From JAVBSC01 sp031547305 (GTDB lineage: Bacteria; Desulfobacterota; Desulfovibrionia; Desulfovibrionales; Desulfovibrionaceae): a DNA stretch of 40,892 nucleotides. Every line of letters begins with the position of its first letter. The first letter of the stretch is position 1. Positions 1 through 8,088 of the stretch are shown here, in pieces. The notes beneath the pieces are model-generated. The model was not told the origin of the DNA. It ran no database searches and worked only from the letters and a program-made list of their open reading frames with translations. The DNA is taken from positions 1-40,892 of the forward strand of contig JAVBSC010000084.1 of assembly GCA_031547305.1 (NCBI GenBank). Reading direction: 5' to 3'. The translations under genes and the position numbers were made by a program.

Positions 1-1
1 C

Positions 2-757
2 GAATACTGGATTTCCGTCCTGAGCCTCATGTGCTTCCTGATCTTCTGGGAATGCCTGTGCCGCTTCGATATAGTCGGCTCATACCAACTGGTGCCGCCT
101 TCTGAAGTATTCACCGTATTTATCGACAAATTTTGGGACGCCTCGCCCGACGGCGCCACCCTGCAGGCCCACACGCTTACCAGCCTGGGCCTGGCCCTGG
201 GCGCTTTCGGCATGGCCGCGTTGGTAGGCATACCCCTGGGGCTGTTTATGGGCTGGTACAGGCCCGTGCGCATACTGGTGCGCCCCATATTCGACGCCAT
301 GCGCCCCATACCGCCCATAGCCTGGATTTCCCTGGCCATTTTGTGGCTGGGCATAGGCTATACGGCCAAGGTGTTCATCATCTGGCTTTCCGCCTTTGTG
401 CCCTGCGTCATTAACGCCTACATCGGCATTACTTTAACAAATCCGGTTCTGATCAGGGTTTCCAACATTTACGGGGCCAGCAACTGGGAAACTTTCTGCA
501 AAATCGGCGCGCCTTCCGCCATCCCCATGATTTTTACCGGCCTGAAGCTTTCGCTCAACGCCGCCTGGACCACCCTGGTGGCCGCGGAACTGCTGGCCGC
601 CAGCGAGGGCCTGGGCTTCCTTATTCAGATGGGCCGCCGCATCGCCCGGCCGGACATCATCATTGTGGGCATGATCGCCATAGGCCTTTCCGGCGCGCTT
701 ATGTCCGTGCTGCTTTCATACATTGAAAGCCGCTTTGCCTCATCAAGGAGCCTGTGA
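2..757 (+). CDS. ABC importer permease 1, SsuC/TauC type (5' end outside window)
   Basis: Inner-membrane permease of a nitrate/sulfonate/taurine-type ABC importer. The frame is open from base 2, so the true start is probably upstream of the window; an internal ATG sits at base 29. The protein shows about five to six hydrophobic segments. Its cytoplasmic coupling (EAA) loop is in the region around NIYGASNWETFCKIGAPSAI, with the conserved Ala and Gly that dock on the ATPase. The motif RPIPPIAWISLAILWLG is the usual conserved membrane segment of this family. The stop overlaps the start of the next permease (TGATG), so the two are probably translationally coupled. The substrate cannot be told from the sequence: sulfonate, nitrate, bicarbonate and pyrimidine-precursor importers all share this fold. 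The substrate-binding protein is not in the window and may lie upstream. Confidence 0.9.
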   Translation, partial: EYWISVLSLMCFLIFWECLCRFDIVGSYQLVPPSEVFTVFIDKFWDASPDGATLQAHTLTSLGLALGAFGMAALVGIPLGLFMGWYRPVRILVRPIFDAMRPIPPIAWISLAILWLGIGYTAKVFIIWLSAFVPCVINAYIGITLTNPVLIRVSNIYGASNWETFCKIGAPSAIPMIFTGLKLSLNAAWTTLVAAELLAASEGLGFLIQMGRRIARPDIIIVGMIAIGLSGALMSVLLSYIESRFASSRSL

Positions 758-1539
758 TGCGACAATTTCTGGCAAAAAATTTTGAACGCATAGGCACGCT
801 GGGCTCTTTCGCCATACTCCTGGCCATATGGCAGACTGTGGCCCTGCAGGTGGGCCCGGCTTATCTGCCCAGCCCCGGCCAGGTGCTGGTAAAAGCGGCG
901 GAAATGTACACCACGCCCATCGGCGGAAAATCCATGTTCGCGCACATAGGGTATTCCCTGTTCCGCGTGATTGCCGCCTACTGTCTGGCCGGAGCCATAG
1001 GCATACCGCTGGGCATAGCCATGGGCTGGAACTTGACCGTGCGCAAGATAGTTTCTCCCGTTTTCGAGCTGCTGCGGCCCATCCCGCCCCTGGCCTGGAT
1101 TCCCCTGGCTATTTTGTGGCTTGGCATTGAAGAGGGGCCGAAGATTTTCATCTGCTTCGTGGGCGCTTTTGTGGTTTTTGTGCTCAACGCCTACACGGGC
1201 ATGCGCTACACGGACCGCCTGCTCATAGACGCGGCGCGCACCTTTGGGGCCACGCGCAAGCAGCAGCTTTTCAACGTGGCCATACCGGCCAGCATGCCGT
1301 CCGTTTTCGCCGGCGTGCAAAACGCCATGAGCATGGCCTGGATGTGCGTGGTGGCCGCGGAACTGGTGGGCGCGCGCGAAGGCGTGGGCTTTATTATCAT
1401 CCAGGGCGGGGATTTGGGCGACGTGCCGATGATTCTGGTGGGCATGCTCACCATCGGGCTGATCGGCTTTTTCCTGGCCGTGTCTCTGCGTTTTCTTGAA
1501 CAGGCGCTTTGCCCCTGGCGGCGCGATCTGCAACAGTAG
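757..1539 (+). CDS. ABC importer permease 2, SsuC/TauC type
   Basis: Second permease of the same importer, about 260 residues, the normal length for the family. It repeats the RPIPPLAWIPLAILWLG segment of permease 1 and has a coupling loop near AARTFGATRKQQLFNVAIP. The two permeases are clearly related but not identical, so the membrane part is a heterodimer rather than the usual homodimer of SsuC or TauC. The start at 757 is chosen because AAGGAG lies six bases upstream and the ATG overlaps the preceding stop; a GTG three bases earlier is possible. It is followed after 11 bases by the first ATPase gene, consistent with one operon. Confidence 0.92.
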   Translation: MRQFLAKNFERIGTLGSFAILLAIWQTVALQVGPAYLPSPGQVLVKAAEMYTTPIGGKSMFAHIGYSLFRVIAAYCLAGAIGIPLGIAMGWNLTVRKIVSPVFELLRPIPPLAWIPLAILWLGIEEGPKIFICFVGAFVVFVLNAYTGMRYTDRLLIDAARTFGATRKQQLFNVAIPASMPSVFAGVQNAMSMAWMCVVAAELVGAREGVGFIIIQGGDLGDVPMILVGMLTIGLIGFFLAVSLRFLEQALCPWRRDLQQ

Positions 1540-1550
1540 CGGGAGTCCTT

Positions 1551-2312
1551 ATGTCAGATTACAAAATAGAAGCGCGGGGCATCTCCAAAGGATTCTCTGT
1601 CAATGACGACCACATAGACGTGCTGCGCGACATTTCGCTGGGCGTCCGGCCCAATGAGTTTCTGGTCATTCTCGGGCCGGGGCAGTGCGGCAAGACCACG
1701 CTGATCAATTGTCTTTCCGGCATAGAGACCCCGGATTCCGGCGGCATTTATCTGAAAGGGGAACAGGTTACCGAACCGGGCCCGGCCAGGGGCGTGGTTT
1801 TCCAGCAGTACGCGCTGTTCCCGTGGAAAACGGTGCTGGAAAACGTGGCCTTCGGCCTGACCATCCGGTCTGTGGACAAAGCCCAACGTGAGGAAACCGC
1901 CAGGAAATATATAAACCTGGTCGGTTTGCAGGGCTTTGAAAAATCCTACCCGCACCAGCTGTCCGGCGGCATGCGCCAACGCGTGAGCATAGCCCGCTCC
2001 TACGCCAGCGACCCGGAAGTCATGTTCATGGACGAACCCTTCAGCGCCCTGGACGCCCAAACCCGCTACGCCATGGAGCAGGATATTCTGCGCATAACGG
2101 AGCGGGAAAAAAAGACCATCGTGTTCATAACCAACAACGTGGAGGAAGCCATCTATCTCGGCGACCGGATTGTGCTCATGACCAGCCTGCCCGGGCGGAT
2201 CAAAATGGAATTCCCGGTGGACATGCCCAAACCGCGCGTGTACACGGACAGCCGCTTCCTGGAGTTGCGCCTGGCCATATCCGAACATACCGAATTGGTG
2301 CTGGACAGCTGA
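1551..2312 (+). CDS. ABC importer ATPase A, H-loop His replaced by Asn
   Basis: Nucleotide-binding subunit, 253 residues, of the SsuB/TauB family. The Walker A is GPGQCGKTT (residues 42-50), which keeps GxxxxGKT but loses the usual Ser-Gly (GPSG becomes GPGQ). The Q-loop is VFQQY, the signature is a normal LSGGM (137-141), and Walker B with its catalytic Glu is MDEP (D161, E162). The switch (H-loop) position, normally FxTH, reads FITNN, so residue 195 is Asn instead of His. The start at 1551 follows GGGAG and is 11 bases after the permease stop. The partner ATPase B has the complementary defect, which points to an asymmetric heterodimer with one canonical and one degenerate ATP site. Confidence 0.93.
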   Translation: MSDYKIEARGISKGFSVNDDHIDVLRDISLGVRPNEFLVILGPGQCGKTTLINCLSGIETPDSGGIYLKGEQVTEPGPARGVVFQQYALFPWKTVLENVAFGLTIRSVDKAQREETARKYINLVGLQGFEKSYPHQLSGGMRQRVSIARSYASDPEVMFMDEPFSALDAQTRYAMEQDILRITEREKKTIVFITNNVEEAIYLGDRIVLMTSLPGRIKMEFPVDMPKPRVYTDSRFLELRLAISEHTELVLDS

Positions 2313-2318
2313 TAATTG

Positions 2319-2454
2319 AAGCATTTTGTCATTGAAAATATCTTGCCGCAAAAATGCTCTGGCGTCCCGCTTCGAGCCGTCCGCCCCGTAGGCGTGGGCG
2401 GAGGTCCCCCCCGCCGTTAAGCGCCGGAGGGAGCGTCTCAAATACGAAATGCTT
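2319..2454. repeat. Imperfect inverted repeat between the two ATPase genes
   Basis: The 155-base gap between the ATPase genes is bounded by 11-base arms AAGCATTTTGT (2319-2329) and ACGAAATGCTT (2444-2454), which match as an inverted repeat at 10 of 11 positions. The interior is GC-rich with no coding potential I trust. It may be a small dispersed element or only a long-range RNA stem. The gap is unusual because the other genes of this operon are tightly packed. Confidence 0.35.
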
Positions 2455-2467
2455 TAGGAGCGACAAA

Positions 2468-3238
2468 ATGAAAAAAGCTTTGCATGCCTATAAAACCAGC
2501 AGAGAGCCGAAAGTTCACGTGGACAACCTTACCAAGCGCTTTGACGAACTCTTGGTGCTTGACGACATTACCTTTGAAATCTACAAGGGCGAATTTTTGT
2601 GCATAGTCGGACCGACCGGCTGCGGCAAAACAACCTTTCTCAACTGCCTGTCCTGCTTTTACCCGCCCACCCGCGGCACCATAAAGGTGGACGGCGAGCA
2701 CGCCAGCCCGCGCAAGCACGACATGGCCTTTGTTTTTCAGGAGCCGTCGGCCATTCCCTGGCTTAGCGTGGAGGACAACATCCGCTTTGCCTTGAACATA
2801 AAAAGAGTGCCGGCGGAAGAACGCGAAGATCGGGTGGAAAAAATGCTCGACCTGGTGGGCTTGCGCAAGTTCCGCGCCTACCTGCCGAAGCAGCTTTCCG
2901 CCAGCATGGAGCAGCGGGTGGTCATAGCCCGCAACTTCGCCCTTAACCCGGACATACTGCTTATGGACGAACCCTACGGGCAACTGGACATAAAACTGCG
3001 CTTCTACCTGGAAGACGAGCTTATCCGCATATGGGAAGAAATAGGCTGCACCGTGCTCTTCATCACCCACAACACGGAAGAAGCCGTGTACCTGGCGGAA
3101 CGCGTCCTGGTCCTGGATCAGAAGCCCACCAAAATCAAAGAGGAAATTCTGGTGGACCTGCCAAGGCCGCGCAATTTCGCGGACCCGAAGTTCGTGGAAC
3201 TGCGCAACCATGTTACCGATTCCATCAAGTGGTGGTAA
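2468..3238 (+). CDS. ABC importer ATPase B, degenerate signature motif
   Basis: Second nucleotide-binding subunit, 256 residues. Walker A is canonical (GPTGCGKTT, 48-56), the Q-loop is VFQEP, Walker B is MDEP, and the switch His is present (FITHN, H201). The ABC signature is LSASM (143-147) in place of LSGGQ/M, and the D-loop reads GQLD in place of SALD. The start at ATG 2468 follows TTTAGGAG with seven bases of spacing; the frame is open upstream, but no earlier start has a ribosome-binding site. The gene ends the operon, 19 bases before a strong terminator stem. With ATPase A it would form a mixed dimer in which A's signature serves the intact site of B. Confidence 0.93.
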   Translation: MKKALHAYKTSREPKVHVDNLTKRFDELLVLDDITFEIYKGEFLCIVGPTGCGKTTFLNCLSCFYPPTRGTIKVDGEHASPRKHDMAFVFQEPSAIPWLSVEDNIRFALNIKRVPAEEREDRVEKMLDLVGLRKFRAYLPKQLSASMEQRVVIARNFALNPDILLMDEPYGQLDIKLRFYLEDELIRIWEEIGCTVLFITHNTEEAVYLAERVLVLDQKPTKIKEEILVDLPRPRNFADPKFVELRNHVTDSIKWW

Positions 3239-3257
3239 GACGGGCGTTAGCCATGAA

Positions 3258-3304
3258 AAAGCCCCGTACGCCGTTCAACCCGCGGCGTACGGGGCTTTGA
3301 TTTT
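3258..3304. terminator. Strong bidirectional intrinsic terminator
   Basis: A perfect 16-bp stem (3258-3273 with 3283-3298) with a 9-base loop. A-rich sequence lies on its left and GATTTT on its right. It sits between the convergent ABC operon and tctC and can serve both. Confidence 0.9.
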
Positions 3305-3326
3305 ACGCCTTTGTTAACGGCATAGA

Positions 3327-4331
3327 CTATTTCGCGCCTACTCTCTTTATGCCGAAATTCTCCGGGGAGACTTTCGCCCCGCCGGTATCGTAAAGCAACC
3401 AGGCGCTGACGGACTGGTTGTGCTCAATGTATGCCCTGGCTTCGTCGCCGGTCAGGCTCAGCTTTATACCCCCCAGCTTTTGCACAAAATCCGTGAACAT
3501 CGGGTTTTCAGAAGCTTGCATAAAAGCTCTCCGCAGCTTTTCCAAGGCTTCGGCCGGGACGCCCTTTTTCACATACACTCCGTAAAACGGTCCCCATGGG
3601 AAGAACGAATCGTACTCGCCAGGGTAAATTTCCGTAACGGTCGGCACATCAGGAAAATTTTCCAGCCTGTCCCTGGATATTACGGCCAGACACTTGATTG
3701 CGCCGCTGGCCACGTAAGGGGCGGCCGCCATCAGCCCCACCGGCATGGCGTCAATATGGTTTCCCAGCAGGGCGGTGACGCCGGGGCCCTCGCCGTCGAA
3801 CTGCACCAGGTTGAACTTGACGCCGTGCACCTTCTGGAACATGCAGGCCGCCATATAAGGCAGTCCGCCCGGGCCGGTGGATCCCATGTTCAGGCGTTTG
3901 CCGCCTTTTATCGCATCCATGAACTCCTTGAAGGAATTGTACGGAGAGTCTTTTGGCACAACCATCAGGGCCGGATTGGCCACCATAAGGAGAATCGGCT
4001 CAAAATCCGAATAGTCAATCCTGGACAGCCCGAGCACCTTGTATAAGTTGGGGTTTTCCGCCGTGAACAGCAGCGAGTAGCCGTCCGCCGGCAGGCCGGC
4101 CACGGTGGTCATCCCAATGGCTCCGGTGGCGCCGGGCTTGTTCTGCATGATGATGGTCTCTCCCAGAAGCGAGGCGGCTATGGGAGCTATGGCGCGCGAG
4201 CAGGTGTCCGTGCCGCCGCCGGCGCCCCAGGGGATATACCCGGTGATTGGCTTGTCCGGGTAGGCGGCAAGCGCCGCTCCGGCAAACAGGGAGACGATCA
4301 GCACTGCCGCTTGGGCTGACTTAAGGATCAT
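3327..4331 (-). CDS. tctC: Tripartite tricarboxylate transporter binding protein (TctC/Bug family)
   Basis: Periplasmic solute receptor of a TTT-type secondary transporter, 334 residues. It starts with a signal peptide (hydrophobic core LIVSLFAGAALA, cleavage near residue 22), then the family pattern PDKPITGYIPWGAGGGTDT, and later NKPGATGAIG and STGPGGLPY. These receptors bind carboxylates such as citrate, tricarballylate or aromatic acids and hand them to the TctA-TctB membrane pair. AAGGAG precedes the ATG. The gene is last in the tctB-tctA-tctC order, an uncommon order since tctC usually comes first. The ligand cannot be read from sequence; the neighbouring cluster suggests an organic acid. 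Confidence 0.93.
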   Translation of the reverse strand: MILKSAQAAVLIVSLFAGAALAAYPDKPITGYIPWGAGGGTDTCSRAIAPIAASLLGETIIMQNKPGATGAIGMTTVAGLPADGYSLLFTAENPNLYKVLGLSRIDYSDFEPILLMVANPALMVVPKDSPYNSFKEFMDAIKGGKRLNMGSTGPGGLPYMAACMFQKVHGVKFNLVQFDGEGPGVTALLGNHIDAMPVGLMAAAPYVASGAIKCLAVISRDRLENFPDVPTVTEIYPGEYDSFFPWGPFYGVYVKKGVPAEALEKLRRAFMQASENPMFTDFVQKLGGIKLSLTGDEARAYIEHNQSVSAWLLYDTGGAKVSPENFGIKRVGAK

Positions 4332-4380
4332 ATCAGGCTCCTTTTATATAGCGGTGAACATAGAATACTCCAACCAGGGC

Positions 4381-5871
4381 TTAGGCGAATCCGCGCAGCC
4401 TCCTGTAAGTCCTGGTCTGCGAGAAGAGCATGAAAAAAATGAACAGGAGCAGGAAAAGGCTCAAGGGTGAAGTGAAAAAACCGGCGATGAAATCCAGCGG
4501 GTTGTTATCCACCATCTGCATGGCCCGGCGGTAGTTCATGTCCAGAATGGGGCCGAGAATGATCCCCAGAACCATCGGCCCGGTGGCGTAGCCGTAAAGG
4601 CGCAGAAAATAACCAAAAGCGCCGAAGCCGAGCATGAAAAAGACGTCGGCCAGGCTGTTCTGGATGGCGTAGGTGCCGATGACGGACAGGATGATCACCG
4701 AGGGCATGACGATATTTTTGGGCACTTCAATAACCTTGGCGAACGGCCGCACGCTGAGCAGGCCAAGGATGAACATGGCGATCACGGAAACGAACATCAT
4801 GCAGACGATCATCCAGAACAGGTGCGGCGTCTCGATCATCAGCATGGGGCCCGGCTTAAGGCCGTGGATAAACAACGCGCCGATCATGATGGCGGTCACG
4901 GCGTCCCCCGGAATGCCCAGGGTAAGCATGGGAATAAGCGCCCCGCCAATGGCCCCCTTGTTGGCGGCTTCCGGGGCCACAATGCCCTCGTAGGCGCCTT
5001 TCCCAAAGGGCACTTCCGGATTTTTTGTCGTTCTTCTGGCTTGGTCGTAGGCCAGAAGCGCCGCCACGTCGCCGCCTGTGCCGGGCAAAGCCCCGATAAG
5101 CACGCCTAAAAAAGAGGAACGCAGCCCCAGTGGCAAGTACTTTTTAAAAGTCTTCCAATCCGGGACAATCCGGGCAAGATTCTGCTTTACGCTCGGCGTA
5201 TTCGGGCAGCGAAACTGGGTCAGGGCTTCGGATACCCCGAAAAGGCCGATCATGGCGATGACAAAATGCACGCCGCCCATAAGATCCACACTGCCGAAGG
5301 TGTAGCGCAGCTCCCCGGTCACCGGGTCCATGCCCACCATGCTGATCAGCACCCCTATGGCCCCCACGGTTATTCCTTTTATGGGATCCCCGCCGCCGAT
5401 GCTGCCAATAAGCAGTATGCCCATGCAGCCCAGCAAAAAGAAGTCCCTGGGCGAAAATTTAAGGGCGAAACTGGCGATCAGCGGAGCTGCGGTCAAGAGA
5501 ACAAGAATCCCGATCAGGCCGGAAAACAGCGAGATGGTGGTGCACAGGCCTATGGCCTTGCCGGCCTCGCCCTTCTGGCCGATGGGGTAGCCGTCCAATC
5601 CGGTGGCTATGGCGGCTGGAGCGCCTGGAATATTCAACAAGATCGCGGTGATTGCCCCGCCGTAAACAGCGCCCACAAAGGTGCCGCACATCAGGGCCAG
5701 AGCATTGTTCAGTTCCCAGGAAAAAGTAAAGGAAATCAGTAGGGAAACCGCCATGGTGCCGGAGAGGCCCGGAATAGCGCCCACCCAGATGCCGGCGAAC
5801 ACGCCGAGCCAGAGCAGGGCCATAACTTCCCAGTTGGTGAAGGGAATCAGAAAATGTTGCAAATATTCCAT
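4381..5871 (-). CDS. tctA: Tripartite tricarboxylate transporter large membrane subunit
   Basis: The main integral membrane component of the TTT system, 496 residues and many transmembrane helices, the family's usual length. It contains the conserved GAIPGLSGTMAVSLL stretch near residue 31 and a second copy-like motif GALPGTGGDVAALLAYDQA near residue 260. It probably uses an ion gradient to move a carboxylate delivered by TctC. GAAGGAGAG precedes the ATG at 5871. The gene starts 13 bases after the tctB stop and ends 49 bases before tctC, consistent with one transcript. Confidence 0.95.
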   Translation of the reverse strand: MEYLQHFLIPFTNWEVMALLWLGVFAGIWVGAIPGLSGTMAVSLLISFTFSWELNNALALMCGTFVGAVYGGAITAILLNIPGAPAAIATGLDGYPIGQKGEAGKAIGLCTTISLFSGLIGILVLLTAAPLIASFALKFSPRDFFLLGCMGILLIGSIGGGDPIKGITVGAIGVLISMVGMDPVTGELRYTFGSVDLMGGVHFVIAMIGLFGVSEALTQFRCPNTPSVKQNLARIVPDWKTFKKYLPLGLRSSFLGVLIGALPGTGGDVAALLAYDQARRTTKNPEVPFGKGAYEGIVAPEAANKGAIGGALIPMLTLGIPGDAVTAIMIGALFIHGLKPGPMLMIETPHLFWMIVCMMFVSVIAMFILGLLSVRPFAKVIEVPKNIVMPSVIILSVIGTYAIQNSLADVFFMLGFGAFGYFLRLYGYATGPMVLGIILGPILDMNYRRAMQMVDNNPLDFIAGFFTSPLSLFLLLFIFFMLFSQTRTYRRLRGFA

Positions 5872-5884
5872 AATCGGCTCTCCT

Positions 5885-6421
5885 TCACGGCAGTATTACC
5901 AGCATGACGTAACGGAAAATCAGGATCAGACAGACAAGTATAAGCGCGGAATACAGGGAGGATCTGATTATGTGCTTGCCGCGATACAAAAGGGTCATGC
6001 CGGCGACCAAAAAAATATAGGAAGAAACAGGAAAATGCAGGTGGGGAAGAACCAGGCAGTAGGCAGACATCAGGGCCAGCATGCCCTGAACGTCTGACGG
6101 CATCAGGTATTGCCAGGCGGTTTCGCCGGACGGCGGGCGCTCGCGCCGGATTGCCCGCAGCAATGATATGACTCCGCCGCAAAAAATGACTGTCGAAGCT
6201 ATTTTGGGGAACACGGAGGGGGCGGAAAGGCTGTCGCTGCTCAAATCCATGGCCAGATAATACCCCAGAACCCCTATGGCGGTGATCAGGCCGGCAAAGG
6301 CCGCTTCGCCGGGCTTTCGGATTTTTTCCGGAACATACACGGAAATATCACGCGTTACAGGCGTTTCCTCTTTGATTACTCGCACGGTGCAGTTATCGGT
6401 TTGGGGCGGGGTATTCGGCAT
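5885..6421 (-). CDS. tctB: Tripartite tricarboxylate transporter small membrane subunit
   Basis: Small four-helix subunit, 178 residues. It has an N-terminal cytoplasmic tail of about 45 residues and four hydrophobic segments (from AAFAGLITAIGVL to ALILVCLILIF). The pattern SVFPKIASTVIF in the second helix region is typical of TctB. The start at 6421 is chosen because AAAAAAGGAGATC precedes it; the frame is open for 39 further codons upstream, but those have no ribosome-binding site. It is first of three genes on the minus strand, so a promoter is expected in 6422-6725. Confidence 0.9.
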   Translation of the reverse strand: MPNTPPQTDNCTVRVIKEETPVTRDISVYVPEKIRKPGEAAFAGLITAIGVLGYYLAMDLSSDSLSAPSVFPKIASTVIFCGGVISLLRAIRRERPPSGETAWQYLMPSDVQGMLALMSAYCLVLPHLHFPVSSYIFLVAGMTLLYRGKHIIRSSLYSALILVCLILIFRYVMLVILP

Positions 6422-6725
6422 GGCAAGATCTCCTTTTTTAAAGCCCGCGCGTCTTCCTCCTGGACTCTTGATTTTTCCTCTATAACTTACTCCCCAGCCT
6501 TCCTCCGGTTTGCACGCTGAAGAGCGCGGCAACGCCAACCTATGAATCTTTCTTTTTTAAATTCTCCCGGCAGTATAAACCACCACAACCGCCCCCCGCT
6601 ACTTAAAAATACTTGTTTGACGCGGCCCTGCCGGTGCTCAGGCTATCCGGCGCCACTCCGCGGATGCGGAGCGGCTAAGGGGGAAACACCCGGAAGATCG
6701 GGCTGTCCCCCCCAGCATACCGCGG
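6422..6725. other. Intergenic region upstream of tctB
   Basis: No gene is visible in these 304 bases. Two hairpins occur: a small one at 6656-6671 (CTCCGC/GCGGAG) and a larger imperfect one at 6679-6712 with a G5/C5 outer stem and an inner CCCG/CGGG. They could end transcription of the upstream MFS operon, although no U-tract follows. On the minus strand a good -10 match (TATACT) lies about 130-150 bases before tctB, but no matching -35 was found, so the tctB promoter is not defined. Confidence 0.4.
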
Positions 6726-8003
6726 TTACTCGCTTTCGCCGCGCGGCGACATCACGCTCACGCCGAACCACTTCCGGTAGTTGGCCGCTAGCACCAGCAT
6801 GAATACGGCACCCACGGCGGTCAGGCCCAGGTTCAGCAGCAGGCTGTAAATAATGGCCTGGCCTTCGTTGGTGCTGGCGGTCAGTTTGGACTGAATCACC
6901 GGCAACACGTAAGAGGCCGCGGCCATGAAAGTGTAGTAAATCCCGATGTTCCGTCCCTTATTGCCTGGGTTGAACTCCTGCATCAGGGCCACACCGCACT
7001 GGAGCGCCCCGCCGGCCGCGAAAAAGCCGATGGCCACGGCGGATATCTGCACGACCAGTTCGGACTTCACCAGGCAGACCAGGGCGTAGGCCAGGACCGA
7101 ACCGATGGTGTCGATCAGCAGCACTTTAAGGGTACGCCAGCGGAACTTGCTCATGAACAAACCCCAGGTGAGCACCGCGGCCAGGGAGCCGGCGGTGTAC
7201 AGGCTGGTGAGCGTGGCGGAGGCCATCTGGCTCATGCCCACAACCGTCAGGCCATAGCGCGTAAGCAACTGCTGCGCGGAAAACATGGCCGCCATGGCGA
7301 TAAAGCCGTACAAGGCGCAGCAGATCGGGATTATCTTCGGGGGCTTTACCACAAAGCGGGCCAAGCCGCGCCGGGCGTCCTCGTCCAGCGTCTTCTCTTT
7401 TGACTTTTCCTTTGTTCCGGCCGCCTTACGCGCCTTCATTTCCTCATCATAGGAATAGGGGGCTATCAGAGCCACGGCCAGCACGATAAAAGCCATGACC
7501 AGGGGGATAATCACTCCCGCCTGCCAGGAGCCGGATTCCCGCAGGTAAACAATCAACGGCGGGTAGATCAGTCCGGAAATGGAAATGACGCCCTTTATCA
7601 GAATAACGGCCGTGCCGGGGGACTGCGGCCAGCTTTCCTGAGCGGCGGGGTAGCAGGCGCCGTCAAAGAAGGACGTGGCGGCCCCGGCCAGGAAGGCGGC
7701 GCAGGCGGCTATGGTGTAGTTGTGCGTGGTCAGCAGCGCGCCGAAGAAGAGCACGTACATGATGGCCCCGACGGCAATCATGAGCTTGCGGCCGATGCGG
7801 TCGGAGAGCTCGCCGCAGATCCAGATGAACAGGAATTTGCCAAGCCCGGTGTAGGCTATGGCGCTGTATACTCCGGCTTTGTCCGTACCCCACTGCGCCA
7901 CGAACTGATCCAGGTTCTGCGAAATGATGATGGCCTGAATACCGTGCGTCAGATACACCAGATATACGCAGAGCAGGGTTAGCAAGTACTTGGAGCCTCT
8001 CAC
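6726..8003 (-). CDS. MFS permease of the organic-acid cluster
   Basis: Twelve-helix major facilitator protein, 425 residues. Between helices 2 and 3 it has the classic motif GELSDRIGRKLMIA (GxxxDRxGRK). A charged cytoplasmic loop rich in Lys and Glu (YDEEMKARKAAGTKEK and following) separates the two halves. The start is a GTG at 8003, preceded by CAGGAGACAAC. It is last in a four-gene minus-strand operon with a CoA-transferase, a Gfo/Idh enzyme and an AroE-like dehydrogenase, so it probably imports or exports the acid that these enzymes handle. The N-terminal region recalls permeases I associate with shikimate or quinate gene sets of Firmicutes, but that is from memory and uncertain. Confidence 0.9.
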   Translation of the reverse strand: MRGSKYLLTLLCVYLVYLTHGIQAIIISQNLDQFVAQWGTDKAGVYSAIAYTGLGKFLFIWICGELSDRIGRKLMIAVGAIMYVLFFGALLTTHNYTIAACAAFLAGAATSFFDGACYPAAQESWPQSPGTAVILIKGVISISGLIYPPLIVYLRESGSWQAGVIIPLVMAFIVLAVALIAPYSYDEEMKARKAAGTKEKSKEKTLDEDARRGLARFVVKPPKIIPICCALYGFIAMAAMFSAQQLLTRYGLTVVGMSQMASATLTSLYTAGSLAAVLTWGLFMSKFRWRTLKVLLIDTIGSVLAYALVCLVKSELVVQISAVAIGFFAAGGALQCGVALMQEFNPGNKGRNIGIYYTFMAAASYVLPVIQSKLTASTNEGQAIIYSLLLNLGLTAVGAVFMLVLAANYRKWFGVSVMSPRGESE

Positions 8004-8088
8004 GACGTTGTCTCCTGAGTTGATTGTGTAAAGAGAACAGCGCTTCGGCGCGCCGCAATGAAATGTTGCCGGGATACCTTACATTCTT

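Noticed and set aside
1554..2441. Long minus-strand frame opposite ATPase A
   Set aside because: It mirrors the codon structure of the ABC gene on the other strand and resembles no protein; similar antisense frames occur opposite most GC-rich genes here.
2354..2467. 38-codon N-terminal extension of ATPase B
   Set aside because: The encoded residues are Arg/Pro-rich and unlike the family; the ATG at 2468 has a good ribosome-binding site.
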